A stretch of DNA of 14,442 bases from Bacillota bacterium (GCA_023415055.1 JAEZLZ010000115.1:1-14442); one strand, 5' to 3'. Shown: positions 1 to 7,789, counted from the first letter of the stretch. Numbers and translations are program-made. The notes: generated by a model not told the origin, from the sequence alone.

Positions 1-164
1 CCAGATACGAGTTCGTATGAACTGGTTAAACCAATTCATTTATGAAAATCTATTTTTGAGACTCATGTGTAAGTCTCAAGTTTTTTAGAATTTTCAGGGT
101 TGTTTCACTGTTCAATTATCAAGGTTCGATTTGCTTTGCGTTTATTTTCTTTAGCGCGTCAGCA
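1..164 (-). other. Presumed rRNA operon leader (16S gene off the left edge)
   Basis: Seen: read leftward, the stretch downstream of the strong promoter at 171-199 has no open reading frame. It carries an antiterminator-like element (CTTGATAATTGAAC, about 111-124) and two hairpins. One has an 8-bp stem (56-63 with 72-79). The other, near 17-39, has the arms ATGAATTGG and CCAGTTCAT with one G-U pair. Known: such boxA-like and stem elements precede 16S genes in clostridia, and an rRNA operon near gyrA is common in Firmicutes. Inferred: the transcript enters a 16S rRNA gene just beyond position 1. No mature rRNA sequence is visible, so another stable RNA operon is possible. Confidence 0.6.
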
Positions 165-170
165 AAATTA

Positions 171-199
171 ATGATATCACATGCATAGTCCTTTGTCAA
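171..199 (-). promoter_or_regulatory. Strong sigma-A promoter, probably of an rRNA operon
   Basis: On the minus strand, TTGACA (199-194) is followed by a 17-bp spacer and TATCAT (176-171). An extended -10 TG lies just before the hexamer. Upstream, 200-240 is almost pure A/T with A and T tracts, like an UP element. The start point should fall near 163. The GC-rich GACGC stretch after it resembles the discriminators of stringently controlled stable-RNA promoters; that last point is inference. Confidence 0.85.
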
Positions 200-365
200 C
201 AACTTTTTAGCTTAAATTTTTTATTTTTTTAAAACAATTTATCAAACTTAATCAATGCCTGTAATATAATAGCTTTCCGGCGTTTCTTACGGTACTTAAT
301 CCTCTGTGATTTTGCCTCTATTAAATAAGATTGTGTATAAGGTGTAATTCAAAATGCGATTGATT

Positions 366-406
366 TAATGCTGTATAGCAGCATTTCTTTCTGCTATACA
401 GCATTA
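366..406 (-). terminator. Perfect 16-bp inverted repeat after the MerR gene; possible weak terminator
   Basis: The arms 366-381 and 391-406 are perfectly complementary around a 9-base loop. The repeat lies 13 bases beyond the stop codon of the MerR regulator and upstream of the rRNA-type promoter, where a terminator would be expected. On the minus strand it is followed by AATCAATCGC, not a U run, so it is not a canonical intrinsic terminator. It may work as an RNA-stabilising 3' hairpin or as a site for a dimeric protein. The rest of 200-419 shows nothing I can name. Confidence 0.45.
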
Positions 407-419
407 TAATATATTATTT

Positions 420-1247
420 CTATTCGATTGGTACCTGTAACTCTGTAATATATTCCTCCGGGTCGTCAGTGATCCACTCCCCTTTATGATAAATTTCTCT
501 GAGTGGTCCGCTTATCTTATAACCATTCTGCCTGATCCAGTCATAAAGAGCTTCATAGGTACCTGATATCGTGGAAAAGGGTCCTTTGTGGACGATGCAG
601 ACCATCTTCTCGACGGTTGGAAGTTCATACACCTTTACTTGATCATTTCCCGCAAAGCTCACAGAGATTGGCTCAACAACTTCAACATCCAACGTTTCTG
701 TGGAATCCATTTCAGACCATCCGGTATGATACAGCATCATACAAGGAATCGTTCGTCTTCCTTTCATCTTATCGATATACTCATTTACCTTTGTCCACAT
801 ATCTGTCAATTCTTCGTCAAATTTGCTGCTGTGAAAACTTCTTCTTATCGATGCGATTCGTATCGGTTCCACGCTTTTTATTGTAATTTCATTCATTTGG
901 GGTATGCCTCCATTCTTAATTAGAAAAATATTGGTTCGGAGACGTTCCAGTCTACTGATCTCTTTGTTCAACTCATCCTCCAGCTGTAAGGATTTATCTT
1001 CCAGCAAATGAATGAGTGTAGAAAGTGGGAGTTTGCGATGAAGTACCGAAGCGATCTCATCCAAAGTAAAATTAGCATCCTTTAGCGCTATAATCTTATT
1101 GACCGTTACCAACTGACTGGCTTCATAATAACGATATCCGCTGAACCGGTCTACCATGGCTGGCTCAAGAATCTTCATTTTATCATAATGATATAAGGTG
1201 TCTATGGATAACCCACTAAGCTTCGAAAATTCACCGATGCGATACAT
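420..1247 (-). CDS. MerR-family transcriptional regulator with GyrI-like effector domain (BmrR/Mta type)
   Basis: A 275-residue one-component regulator. Residues 1-70 are the MerR winged helix-turn-helix (starts MYRIGEFSKLSGLSIDTL, then HYDKMKIL and the GYRYY wing). Residues 76-112 form the dimerising coiled coil. Residues 119-275 look like a GyrI-like/AraC effector-binding fold, as in multidrug sensors such as BmrR. Known: this class twists promoters with overlong spacers when a drug-like ligand binds. The start at 1247 is chosen over an in-frame ATG at 1286. It has AGGAGG at a good distance and gives the canonical family N-terminus, and the earlier ATG would begin upstream of that ribosome binding site. 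The gene has its own promoter with a 19-bp spacer (1304-1334), which suggests autoregulation. No transporter gene lies beside it, so ligand and targets are unknown. Confidence 0.93.
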   Translation of the reverse strand: MYRIGEFSKLSGLSIDTLYHYDKMKILEPAMVDRFSGYRYYEASQLVTVNKIIALKDANFTLDEIASVLHRKLPLSTLIHLLEDKSLQLEDELNKEISRLERLRTNIFLIKNGGIPQMNEITIKSVEPIRIASIRRSFHSSKFDEELTDMWTKVNEYIDKMKGRRTIPCMMLYHTGWSEMDSTETLDVEVVEPISVSFAGNDQVKVYELPTVEKMVCIVHKGPFSTISGTYEALYDWIRQNGYKISGPLREIYHKGEWITDDPEEYITELQVPIE

Positions 1248-1303
1248 ATTACTCCTCCTAGGATCAATAACTTTCCAGGTGTGCACCCCTGTCGTCTAAA
1301 ATG

Positions 1304-1334
1304 ATTGTAATCCCTCGGGTAACCCAAGAGTCAA
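1304..1334 (-). promoter_or_regulatory. MerR-type promoter/operator with 19-bp spacer and dyad
   Basis: On the minus strand, TTGACT (1334-1329) and TACAAT (1309-1304) are separated by exactly 19 bp. The spacer contains the dyad CTTGGGT-T-ACCCGAG (1328-1314), with one mismatched pair, centred on 1321. Known: MerR-family regulators bind such dyads inside 19-20-bp spacers and realign the hexamers. The regulator begins about 50 bases downstream of the expected start point, so autoregulation is the natural reading. Confidence 0.85.
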
Positions 1335-1360
1335 CCGTATTTACAAAAATTATTTATACG

Positions 1361-1388
1361 AAAAAAGCGTACCTATTGGTACGCTTTT
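1361..1388 (-). terminator. Intrinsic terminator of the tRNA-Ser gene
   Basis: On the minus strand, an 11-bp stem (AAAAGCGTACC with GGTACGCTTTT, arms 1388-1378 and 1373-1363) encloses a 4-base loop and ends in a U run. It starts five bases after the tRNA 3' end. It closes the tRNA transcript before the MerR promoter begins. Confidence 0.92.
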
Positions 1389-1392
1389 ATTA

Positions 1393-1480
1393 CGGAGAAA
1401 GAGGGATTTGAACCCTCGCGCCGGTTGCCCGACCTACACCCTTAGCAGGGGCGCCTCTTCGGCCTCTTGAGTATTTCTCC
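1393..1480 (-). tRNA. tRNA-Ser (anticodon GCU)
   Basis: An 88-base class II tRNA on the minus strand that decodes AGC/AGU. The acceptor stem is GGAGAAA with TTTCTCC, followed by discriminator G at 1393. The D arm is CTC...GAG. The anticodon stem is CGCCC with GGGTG (one G-U pair) around the loop CTGCTAA, giving anticodon GCT. The long variable arm is GTCGG-GCAA-CCGGC, typical of serine tRNAs. The T arm is GAGGG-TTCAAAT-CCCTC. No CCA is encoded, so it is added after transcription. The gene has its own promoter (1545-1573) and terminator (1361-1388). Confidence 0.97.
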
Positions 1481-1544
1481 AGATCCGAACTTCTTAAGCT
1501 ATATGAAATTCTTTGCCTTCTGTAATTTCCCAGAAGCAAAATCT

Positions 1545-1573
1545 AGTATAACAAATGACTTACGCTTTGTCAA
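1545..1573 (-). promoter_or_regulatory. Promoter of the tRNA-Ser gene
   Basis: On the minus strand, consensus TTGACA (1573-1568), a 17-bp spacer and TATACT (1550-1545). The expected start point near 1538 gives a leader of about 58 bases, which can fold into a bulged hairpin (TTTGCTTCTG with CAGAAGGCAAA). The -35 box overlaps the stop codon (1572-1570) of the fumarase beta gene. Confidence 0.88.
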
Positions 1574-2112
1574 CAATTTTGCATCACTATTTCATACAAA
1601 TTGTTGCCTTTGCTATCAATTACTACAATAACAGGGAACTCCTCTACATATAATTCCCGGATTGCTTCGGTCCCTAAGTCTTCATATGCGATAATCTTAC
1701 TCGTCTTTATCTTCTTCGATAATAAAGCTCCTGCACCACCAACTGCAGCAAAATAAACTGCCTTGTTCTCAATCATGGAGGAAATAACTTCTTTACTTCT
1801 CTTACCCTTGCCTATCATACCCTTCAATCCCTGCTTAAGCAGTATCGGCGTATATTTATCCATACGGCTGCTGGTGGTCGGTCCGGCAGAGCCAATGACC
1901 TGACCTTCCCGTTCCGGGGTAGGACCAAGATAGTAAATTATATTATTCTTTAAATCGATCGGAATTTCACCCCCCTGAAGCATCGTCTCATAGATACGCT
2001 GGTGCGCTGCATCTCTGGCTGTGTATATAGTTCCGGTTATATACACATAGTCGCCTGCTTGGAGCTCCTCTACCTTTTGCGTGGTTAGTGGCGTAGTAAT
2101 ATATTTATCCAT
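1570..2112 (-). CDS. Class I (Fe-S) fumarate hydratase, beta subunit
   Basis: 180 residues, the small subunit of a two-gene iron-sulfur hydro-lyase interconverting fumarate and malate in the cytoplasm. It corresponds to the C-terminal swivelling part of single-chain FumA. Seen: an LxxGDYVYITGTIYTARDAAH segment (about 17-37), the family GSAGPTTSSRMDKY block (about 74-87) and a GKGKRS stretch (about 101-106). The ATG at 2112 has AAGGGG six bases upstream. Its alpha partner lies upstream, but 188 bases away with no gene between, whereas the pair is usually tightly spaced. L(+)-tartrate dehydratase beta is the main alternative, because the families are hard to separate by sequence. The absence of tartrate genes here favours fumarase. 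Confidence 0.9.
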   Translation of the reverse strand: MDKYITTPLTTQKVEELQAGDYVYITGTIYTARDAAHQRIYETMLQGGEIPIDLKNNIIYYLGPTPEREGQVIGSAGPTTSSRMDKYTPILLKQGLKGMIGKGKRSKEVISSMIENKAVYFAAVGGAGALLSKKIKTSKIIAYEDLGTEAIRELYVEEFPVIVVIDSKGNNLYEIVMQNC

Positions 2113-2300
2113 TCTGTTCCCCTTTGTAATACAGCCTCAGTGTATTAAAATACAGTTAAAGGCTCTCCTTAATATATCCATAATGTTATGGTTTCATTCA
2201 CATTAATTTAATAAATATTTATTTCAGATGAATAAGCTTTTAACTTCTTGAAGGTGCTCTACCTAATTCAATATGTGCGTTCCTCTATTATCGCATGTTT
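2113..2300. other. 188-base gap between fumarase alpha and beta genes
   Basis: No convincing gene or promoter is seen in this AT-rich spacer. It contains a 14-base palindrome, CCATAATGTTATGG (2178-2191), and a short GTATT/AATAC inverted repeat near 2142-2153. The beta gene's ribosome binding site lies at its left end. Confidence 0.5.
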
Positions 2301-3143
2301 TTATAGAATGCGATTCACATGCCGATTCACATGACAGCAGATATTAATTGCAACAGGTAAACCTGCAATATGGGTTGGATAAGTCTCAACATTGACTCCA
2401 AGTGCAGTAATCTTACCGCCCAATCCGCCGGGTCCGATTCCAAGCCTATTAATTTCTTCTAATAATTCCTCTTCCAGCTTGCGAATATGTTCCAAAGGCG
2501 AAGACTGATTCATATTCCTGGTTAATGCCTTTTTGGACAAAAGTGTACACTTTTCAAAGCTTCCACCTATACCGACTCCAACCACGATGGGAGGGCAGGC
2601 ATTGGGTCCGGCAAGTTTAACTGTCTCAAGAACTGCCTGACGAACACCTTCGATGCCATCCGACGGCTTAAGCATGTATACCCTGCTCATATTCTCACTT
2701 CCAAAGCCTTTTGGTGCCACCGTTAATTCGAGATGTTCACCGGGAACGATCTCATAGTGAATAATACCGGGGGTATTATCCTTCGTGTTAATACGAATCA
2801 AAGGATCTCCGACCACGGACTTACGAAGATATCCCTCTTCATAACCCTGACGGATACCTTCATTAATCGCAGTCTCCAGATCTCCACCGACAATATGCAG
2901 GTCCTGGCCGAGCTTTACAAAAACAATTGCCATTCCGGTATCCTGACAGATCGGGATATGATCTAAGGCAGCAATATTAAGATTCTCGCTTAATTGGCCT
3001 AAAATTTGTTTTCCTAAAACACTTTTCTCCGATTTCTGTGCGCCTCGGACTCTCTCTTCTACATCAGAAGCCAACGTATAGTTGGCTTCGATGCACATTT
3101 CTTTTATATTTTTGATAATTTCCTCGATGTTAATCGTTCTCAT
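2301..3143 (-). CDS. Class I (Fe-S) fumarate hydratase, alpha subunit
   Basis: 280 residues, the catalytic iron-sulfur subunit paired with the beta chain at 1570-2112. Three cysteine sites expected to bind the [4Fe-4S] cluster are visible: Cys66 (PICQDTG), Cys183 (GPNACPP) and Cys269/270 near the C-terminus (INICCHV). The GIGGSFEK and GIGPGGLGG motifs also fit the family. The start at 3143 gives the family-typical MRTINIEEI N-terminus and overlaps the last 14 bases of gyrA, implying translational coupling. An in-frame ATG at 3161 has a better GAGGA ribosome site and would add six residues (MRARTV), so the start is not settled. The C-terminus HVNRHVNRIL comes from a 12-base tandem repeat. A tartrate dehydratase alpha is the less likely alternative. 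The oxygen-labile cluster suits an anaerobe. Confidence 0.9.
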   Translation of the reverse strand: MRTINIEEIIKNIKEMCIEANYTLASDVEERVRGAQKSEKSVLGKQILGQLSENLNIAALDHIPICQDTGMAIVFVKLGQDLHIVGGDLETAINEGIRQGYEEGYLRKSVVGDPLIRINTKDNTPGIIHYEIVPGEHLELTVAPKGFGSENMSRVYMLKPSDGIEGVRQAVLETVKLAGPNACPPIVVGVGIGGSFEKCTLLSKKALTRNMNQSSPLEHIRKLEEELLEEINRLGIGPGGLGGKITALGVNVETYPTHIAGLPVAINICCHVNRHVNRIL

Positions 3144-5745
3144 TACGGTTCTCGCTCTCATCTATTTCCTCGTCTACGGAATCCTCGTCATAGTCGCCGT
3201 ACAACTCCTCCTCTGAGAATTCGCTGGTATCAACTACCTGATCTTCTTCATCGAGCTCACTTTCCAATTTCTTGATCAACTCTTCTTCTGATGTTGTGGT
3301 GCTCTCTCTTACCTTCGTAAGATTTGCAACCTTGATATTCATATCAACATCAATATCCATCAGCTTAACACCGGATGTTATTCTTCCAAGTACGGAGATA
3401 TCTTTTACTTCGATTCTTATGATGATACCTTCGTTTGTAATTAACATCACTTCGTTCTCATCATTTACTGCCTTGACACCAATTACATAACCGGTCTTCT
3501 CAGTTATCTTGTAGCATTTTACACCCTTACCGCCACGGCGCTGTACGCTGAATTCATCCATCTCGGTACGTTTTCCAAGACCGTTTTCCGATACGAACAA
3601 GAGATACTGTCCCTGTGTATGAAGCTGCATTCCGACAATCTCATCTTCTTCATTCAGTGTCATGCCGATTACACCCATTGAGGTTCTTCCGGTAGGTCTG
3701 ACATCTCTTTCGTTAAATCGGATACACATCCCATTCTTTGTTACGAGAATAATATCCTTCAGATGATTCGTTGATTTAACTTCAATCAACTCATCCTCTT
3801 CTCTTAAATTAATTGCCTGTAAGCCTGATTTACGAATATTTTCATAATCACGGATGGGGGTCTTCTTCACAATTCCTTTTTTCGTCGCCATGAATAAGAA
3901 ACGATCATTCTTATATTCCTTCAACGGAATGATGGCTGTAATTCGTTCCTCCGGTAAGAGCTGAAGAAGATTCACAATCGCAGTTCCTCTCGCGGTTCTG
4001 CTGGCCTCTGGAATCTCATATGCTTTCAGACGATAAACCCTTCCCTTGTTAGTAAAGAACATAATGTAATGATGATTTGTCGTCATCAAAAGATCTTCGA
4101 TAAAATCCTCCTCGATGGTCTGCATTCCCTTGATACCCTTGCCTCCTCGATGTTGGCTCTTGAAATTATCAACGGTCATACGTTTAATATAACCTAGTCT
4201 TGTCATCGCAATTACGGTAGTCTCATTCGGGATCAAATCCTCCATGGAGATATCAAACTCATCAAAGCCGATCTTAGTTCTTCTGTCATCACCGTATTTA
4301 TCACGAATCAATGTGATCTCTTCCTTGATTACACCGAGCAATTTTTTCTCATCAGCAAGAATCGCCTTATATTCGGCTATCTTAACCATGAGCTCAGCAA
4401 ACTCAGCTTCCAGTCTTTCTCTTTCCAAACCGGTCAGAGCACGAAGTCTCATATCGATGATGGCCTGTGCCTGTACCTCGGTTAATCCGAAACGCTCGAT
4501 TAATTTTTCCTTCGCAGCATTACCGTTTGCAGATGCTCGTATAATACGGATTACTTCATCGATATTATCCAACGCGATAAGCAAGCCCTTTAAAATGTGG
4601 GCGCGCTCTTCTGCTTTATTCAAATCATAAATGGTACGTCTGGTGATAACTTCCTTCTGATGCTGCAGATAATAATCCAGCATCTGATAAAGATTCAAGA
4701 TTCTGGGTTCATTATTCACAAGTGCCAGTAAGATTACACCAAAGGTATCCTGCAATTGAGTGTGTTTATATAATTGATTCAATATTACATTTGCATTTAC
4801 ATCTCTTCGAAGTTCAATGGCGATTCTCATACCGGTACGGTCAGATTCGTCACGAAGCTCTGTAATACCGTCAATCTTCTTTTCTTTTACTAACTCTGCA
4901 ATCTTCTCAATTAAGCGGGCTTTATTTACCATGTAAGGCAACTCAGTCACAACGATACGGTTCTTGCCGTTTTGCATCGGCTCAATTTCAGTAACCGCGC
5001 GAACGCGGATCTTACCTCTACCGGTACGATATGCCTCTTCAATTCCTGCAACACCGAGAATTTCAGCACCCGTCGGAAAATCGGGTCCTTTGATAATCGA
5101 TAATAATTCATCGATATCTGTCTCCCTGTCTTCTTCAATGTGATTATCAATAATTTTTAATACGCCGTTAATAACCTCACGGAGATTGTGAGGCGGTATG
5201 TTGGTTGCCATACCTACTGCAATACCGGAGGTACCGTTAACCAAAAGATTTGGATATCTGGAAGTCAATACAAGCGGTTCCTTCTCCGTCTCATCAAAGT
5301 TTGGAGAAAAATCGACGGTATCCTTATTGATGTCAGATAACATCTCCATAGATATTTTACTAAGACGTGCTTCCGTATAACGCATCGCAGCTGCACCGTC
5401 TCCGTCCACAGATCCGAAGTTACCATGACCGTCAATTAAAGGATATCTGGTTGAGAAATCCTGCGCCAGTTTTACCAATGCCTCATAAATAGAACTATCT
5501 CCATGAGGATGGTATTTACCCATAGTATCACCGACAATACGCGCGCATTTACGATGCGGTTTGTCAGGACCATTATTCAACTCTATCATAGCATATAAAA
5601 TTCTTCTTTGTACCGGCTTTAAACCGTCCCTTACATCGGGCAGGGCACGTGCTGCGATAACTGACATGGCATACTCGATATACGAGGTCTCCATCGTCTT
5701 TTTCAAATCGACGTCATGCACCTTGTCGAAGATATTCTCATCCAT
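3130..5745 (-). CDS. gyrA: DNA gyrase subunit A
   Basis: 871 residues, the DNA breakage-reunion subunit of gyrase, working with GyrB to introduce negative supercoils. The catalytic tyrosine is Tyr123 in AAAMRYTE. The quinolone-resistance region reads HPHGDSSIYE (79-88) with Ser84 and Glu88, the usual unmutated Gram-positive residues. The C-terminal beta-pinwheel carries the GyrA box QRRGGKG needed for DNA wrapping, plus a related HRGGKGIKG. The last 40 or so residues are strongly acidic, making the protein longer than the usual 800-840. The start at 5745 has GGAGG eight bases upstream. It lies 97 bases after gyrB. The gap contains a hairpin-forming stretch (arms 5767-5772 and 5798-5803) just before the ribosome site, of unknown significance. 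Its end overlaps the fumarase alpha gene. Confidence 0.98.
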   Translation of the reverse strand: MDENIFDKVHDVDLKKTMETSYIEYAMSVIAARALPDVRDGLKPVQRRILYAMIELNNGPDKPHRKCARIVGDTMGKYHPHGDSSIYEALVKLAQDFSTRYPLIDGHGNFGSVDGDGAAAMRYTEARLSKISMEMLSDINKDTVDFSPNFDETEKEPLVLTSRYPNLLVNGTSGIAVGMATNIPPHNLREVINGVLKIIDNHIEEDRETDIDELLSIIKGPDFPTGAEILGVAGIEEAYRTGRGKIRVRAVTEIEPMQNGKNRIVVTELPYMVNKARLIEKIAELVKEKKIDGITELRDESDRTGMRIAIELRRDVNANVILNQLYKHTQLQDTFGVILLALVNNEPRILNLYQMLDYYLQHQKEVITRRTIYDLNKAEERAHILKGLLIALDNIDEVIRIIRASANGNAAKEKLIERFGLTEVQAQAIIDMRLRALTGLERERLEAEFAELMVKIAEYKAILADEKKLLGVIKEEITLIRDKYGDDRRTKIGFDEFDISMEDLIPNETTVIAMTRLGYIKRMTVDNFKSQHRGGKGIKGMQTIEEDFIEDLLMTTNHHYIMFFTNKGRVYRLKAYEIPEASRTARGTAIVNLLQLLPEERITAIIPLKEYKNDRFLFMATKKGIVKKTPIRDYENIRKSGLQAINLREEDELIEVKSTNHLKDIILVTKNGMCIRFNERDVRPTGRTSMGVIGMTLNEEDEIVGMQLHTQGQYLLFVSENGLGKRTEMDEFSVQRRGGKGVKCYKITEKTGYVIGVKAVNDENEVMLITNEGIIIRIEVKDISVLGRITSGVKLMDIDVDMNIKVANLTKVRESTTTSEEELIKKLESELDEEDQVVDTSEFSEEELYGDYDEDSVDEEIDESENRNEND

Positions 5746-5842
5746 TGTTATTCCTCCGTTATTTATAGCAAGAGAAACTGTTTTTCGTTTCCGATTGCTT
5801 GCTTTTTCAGCTATTACAAAATGTTTCTATATGCAAAAAATA

Positions 5843-7753
5843 CTAAATATCAAGATTCTTTACATATTTTGCATTTGCTTCGATGAACTCTCTTCTTGGC
5901 TCAACCTTATCACCCATCAAAGTAGTAAAGGTAATATCAATCTCTGAAGATTCTTCCTCATCCATGCTAACGCGAAGAAGAATTCTCTTCTCCGGATCCA
6001 TGGTGGTATCCCATAGCTGCTCTGCATCCATCTCACCAAGACCTTTATAACGTTGAATCTTGTTGTTGGAATCTCTTCCGATTTCCGATAAAATCGCATT
6101 TAATTCTTCATCGCTGTAAGCGTAGCGCACATATTTATTCTTCTCAACCTTATAAAGCGGAGGTTGTGCCAGGTATACATAACCTTGCTTGATCAGCTCC
6201 GGCATAAATCGATAAAAGAAAGTCAATAATAAAGTACTTATATGAGCTCCGTCTACGTCCGCATCCGTCATGATAATAATCTTATGATAACGCAGCTTTG
6301 ATATATCAAAATCATCTGAAATACCAGTACCGAAAGCCGTAATCATTGCTTTAATTTCATTATTTACCAGAATCTTATCGAGCCTTGATTTTTCTACGTT
6401 CAGAATCTTACCTCTGAGAGGCAGGATTGCTTGTGTTGCCCTGGTACGGGCTGTCTTTGCTGATCCACCCGCAGAGTCACCCTCTACGATATATATTTCA
6501 CACTTGGAAGGATCCTTATCGGAACAATCGGCTAATTTACCCGGTAAACTCATACCCTCCAAAGCAGTCTTTCTTCTTGTCAAATCTCTAGCTTTTCTTG
6601 CTGCATCTCTTGCCCGCTGTGCCATGACACTCTTTTCACAAATCATCTTGGAAACCTGAGGATTCTGCTCCAGAAAATAGGTCAGTTGTTCGCTTACTAT
6701 TCCATCTACTGCACCTCTTGCTTCGGAATTACCAAGTTTTTGCTTCGTCTGTCCTTCGAACTGTGGCTCAGAAATCTTGATACTAATAATTGCAGTTAAT
6801 CCTTCACGAATATCTTCACCGGAAAGATTCTGATCACTGTCCTTAAGATACTTCATTGCACGGGCATAATCATTAAAGGTTTTCGTAATGGCATTCTTAA
6901 AACCTGCCATATGCGTTCCACCTTCCGGAGTAGTTATATTATTAACAAAGCTATAGCAGCCTTCCGTATAAGTACTGTTATGCTGCATTGCAACTTCGAC
7001 ATATACATCATCTCTGGTTCCCTCACAGTAGATGATTTCCGGATAAATCGGATCCTTGTGACGGTTCAGGTATTCAACATATTCTTTGATACCTCCGGCA
7101 TAATGGAATTCTCTTTCTTTTACTTCAGGCTCTCTCATGTCGCGAAGAATTATCTTAATATTCTTTGTCAAGAATGCCATCTCACGAAGTCTTTGTTTTA
7201 AAATTTCATAGTCATAAACGGTTTCTTCAAAAATTTCCTTGTCCGGTAAGAACGTGACTGTAGTTCCTCTGCAATCTGACTCTCCGATCTCCTCCAGCCT
7301 TCCGCATGCCTTACCTCTTTCATATCTTTGAAAATATTTCTTACCATCCACACAGATTTCAACGGTCAGCCATTCGGAAAGAGCATTCACTACCGATGCA
7401 CCAACTCCGTGGAGTCCGCCAGATACCTTATATCCCCCACCGCCAAACTTACCGCCGGCGTGTAGGATAGTAAATACAACTTCAACCGAGGAGATTCCCT
7501 TTTTCTGGTTGATTCCTACCGGGATTCCTCGTCCGTTATCCTTAACAGTAATCGAATTATCTTCGTTTATTGTTACATCGATTGTATCACAGTATCCGGC
7601 AAGTGCTTCATCCACTGCATTATCTACAATCTCATATACCAAGTGATGTAAGCCCTTGGAGGACGTGGAGCCGATGTACATACCAGGTCTTTTCCTAACT
7701 GCTTCAAGCCCTTCTAATATTTGAATTTGATCTGCGCCGTATTCGTTACCCAT
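5843..7753 (-). CDS. gyrB: DNA gyrase subunit B
   Basis: 636 residues, the ATPase subunit of gyrase. The GHKL ATP site shows Glu41 and Asn45 (EIVDNAVDEA), Asp72 in KDNGRGIPVG and the GGLHGVGASVVNA lid (112-124). The TOPRIM domain has Glu424 (EGDSAGG) and Asp497/Asp499/Asp501 (TDADVDG) for magnesium binding. The PLRGKILNVEK segment (445-455) and the C-terminal YKGLGEMDAEQLW block (569-581) are typical of gyrase B and not of ParE-like paralogues. The start at 7753 is preceded by GGAGGAG and gives the usual MGNEYGADQI N-terminus. An in-frame extension to 7888 is not homologous to the family and is rejected. The ribosome site sits in a potential alternative-hairpin region (7760-7789). Confidence 0.98.
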   Translation of the reverse strand: MGNEYGADQIQILEGLEAVRKRPGMYIGSTSSKGLHHLVYEIVDNAVDEALAGYCDTIDVTINEDNSITVKDNGRGIPVGINQKKGISSVEVVFTILHAGGKFGGGGYKVSGGLHGVGASVVNALSEWLTVEICVDGKKYFQRYERGKACGRLEEIGESDCRGTTVTFLPDKEIFEETVYDYEILKQRLREMAFLTKNIKIILRDMREPEVKEREFHYAGGIKEYVEYLNRHKDPIYPEIIYCEGTRDDVYVEVAMQHNSTYTEGCYSFVNNITTPEGGTHMAGFKNAITKTFNDYARAMKYLKDSDQNLSGEDIREGLTAIISIKISEPQFEGQTKQKLGNSEARGAVDGIVSEQLTYFLEQNPQVSKMICEKSVMAQRARDAARKARDLTRRKTALEGMSLPGKLADCSDKDPSKCEIYIVEGDSAGGSAKTARTRATQAILPLRGKILNVEKSRLDKILVNNEIKAMITAFGTGISDDFDISKLRYHKIIIMTDADVDGAHISTLLLTFFYRFMPELIKQGYVYLAQPPLYKVEKNKYVRYAYSDEELNAILSEIGRDSNNKIQRYKGLGEMDAEQLWDTTMDPEKRILLRVSMDEEESSEIDITFTTLMGDKVEPRREFIEANAKYVKNLDI

Positions 7754-7759
7754 GATTTC

Positions 7760-7789
7760 TCCTCCAGTTTTTTGGAGGACTTCACCTCC
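7760..7789 (-). promoter_or_regulatory. Possible hairpin switch over the gyrB ribosome binding site
   Basis: In the gyrB leader, GGAGG (7789-7785), TCCTCC (7779-7774) and the true Shine-Dalgarno GGAGGA (7765-7760) follow one another. The middle element can pair either with the first, freeing the ribosome site, or with the last, hiding it in a 6-bp stem with an 8-base A-rich loop. The complementarity is directly visible. Regulation is inference, because short purine-rich repeats near start codons could also pair by chance. Confidence 0.4.

Noticed and set aside
56..86. Plus-strand hairpin followed by six T residues, like an intrinsic terminator
   Set aside because: No rightward gene precedes it. 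On the minus strand it is better read as part of the rRNA-type leader.
588..923. Plus-strand open frames opposite the MerR regulator
   Set aside because: They lie antisense to a clear gene, resemble no family I know and have no ribosome site; they are shadows.
4244..4630. Ser/Ala/Leu-rich plus-strand frame inside gyrA
   Set aside because: Antisense to a conserved part of gyrA, with composition typical of a reversed coding frame.
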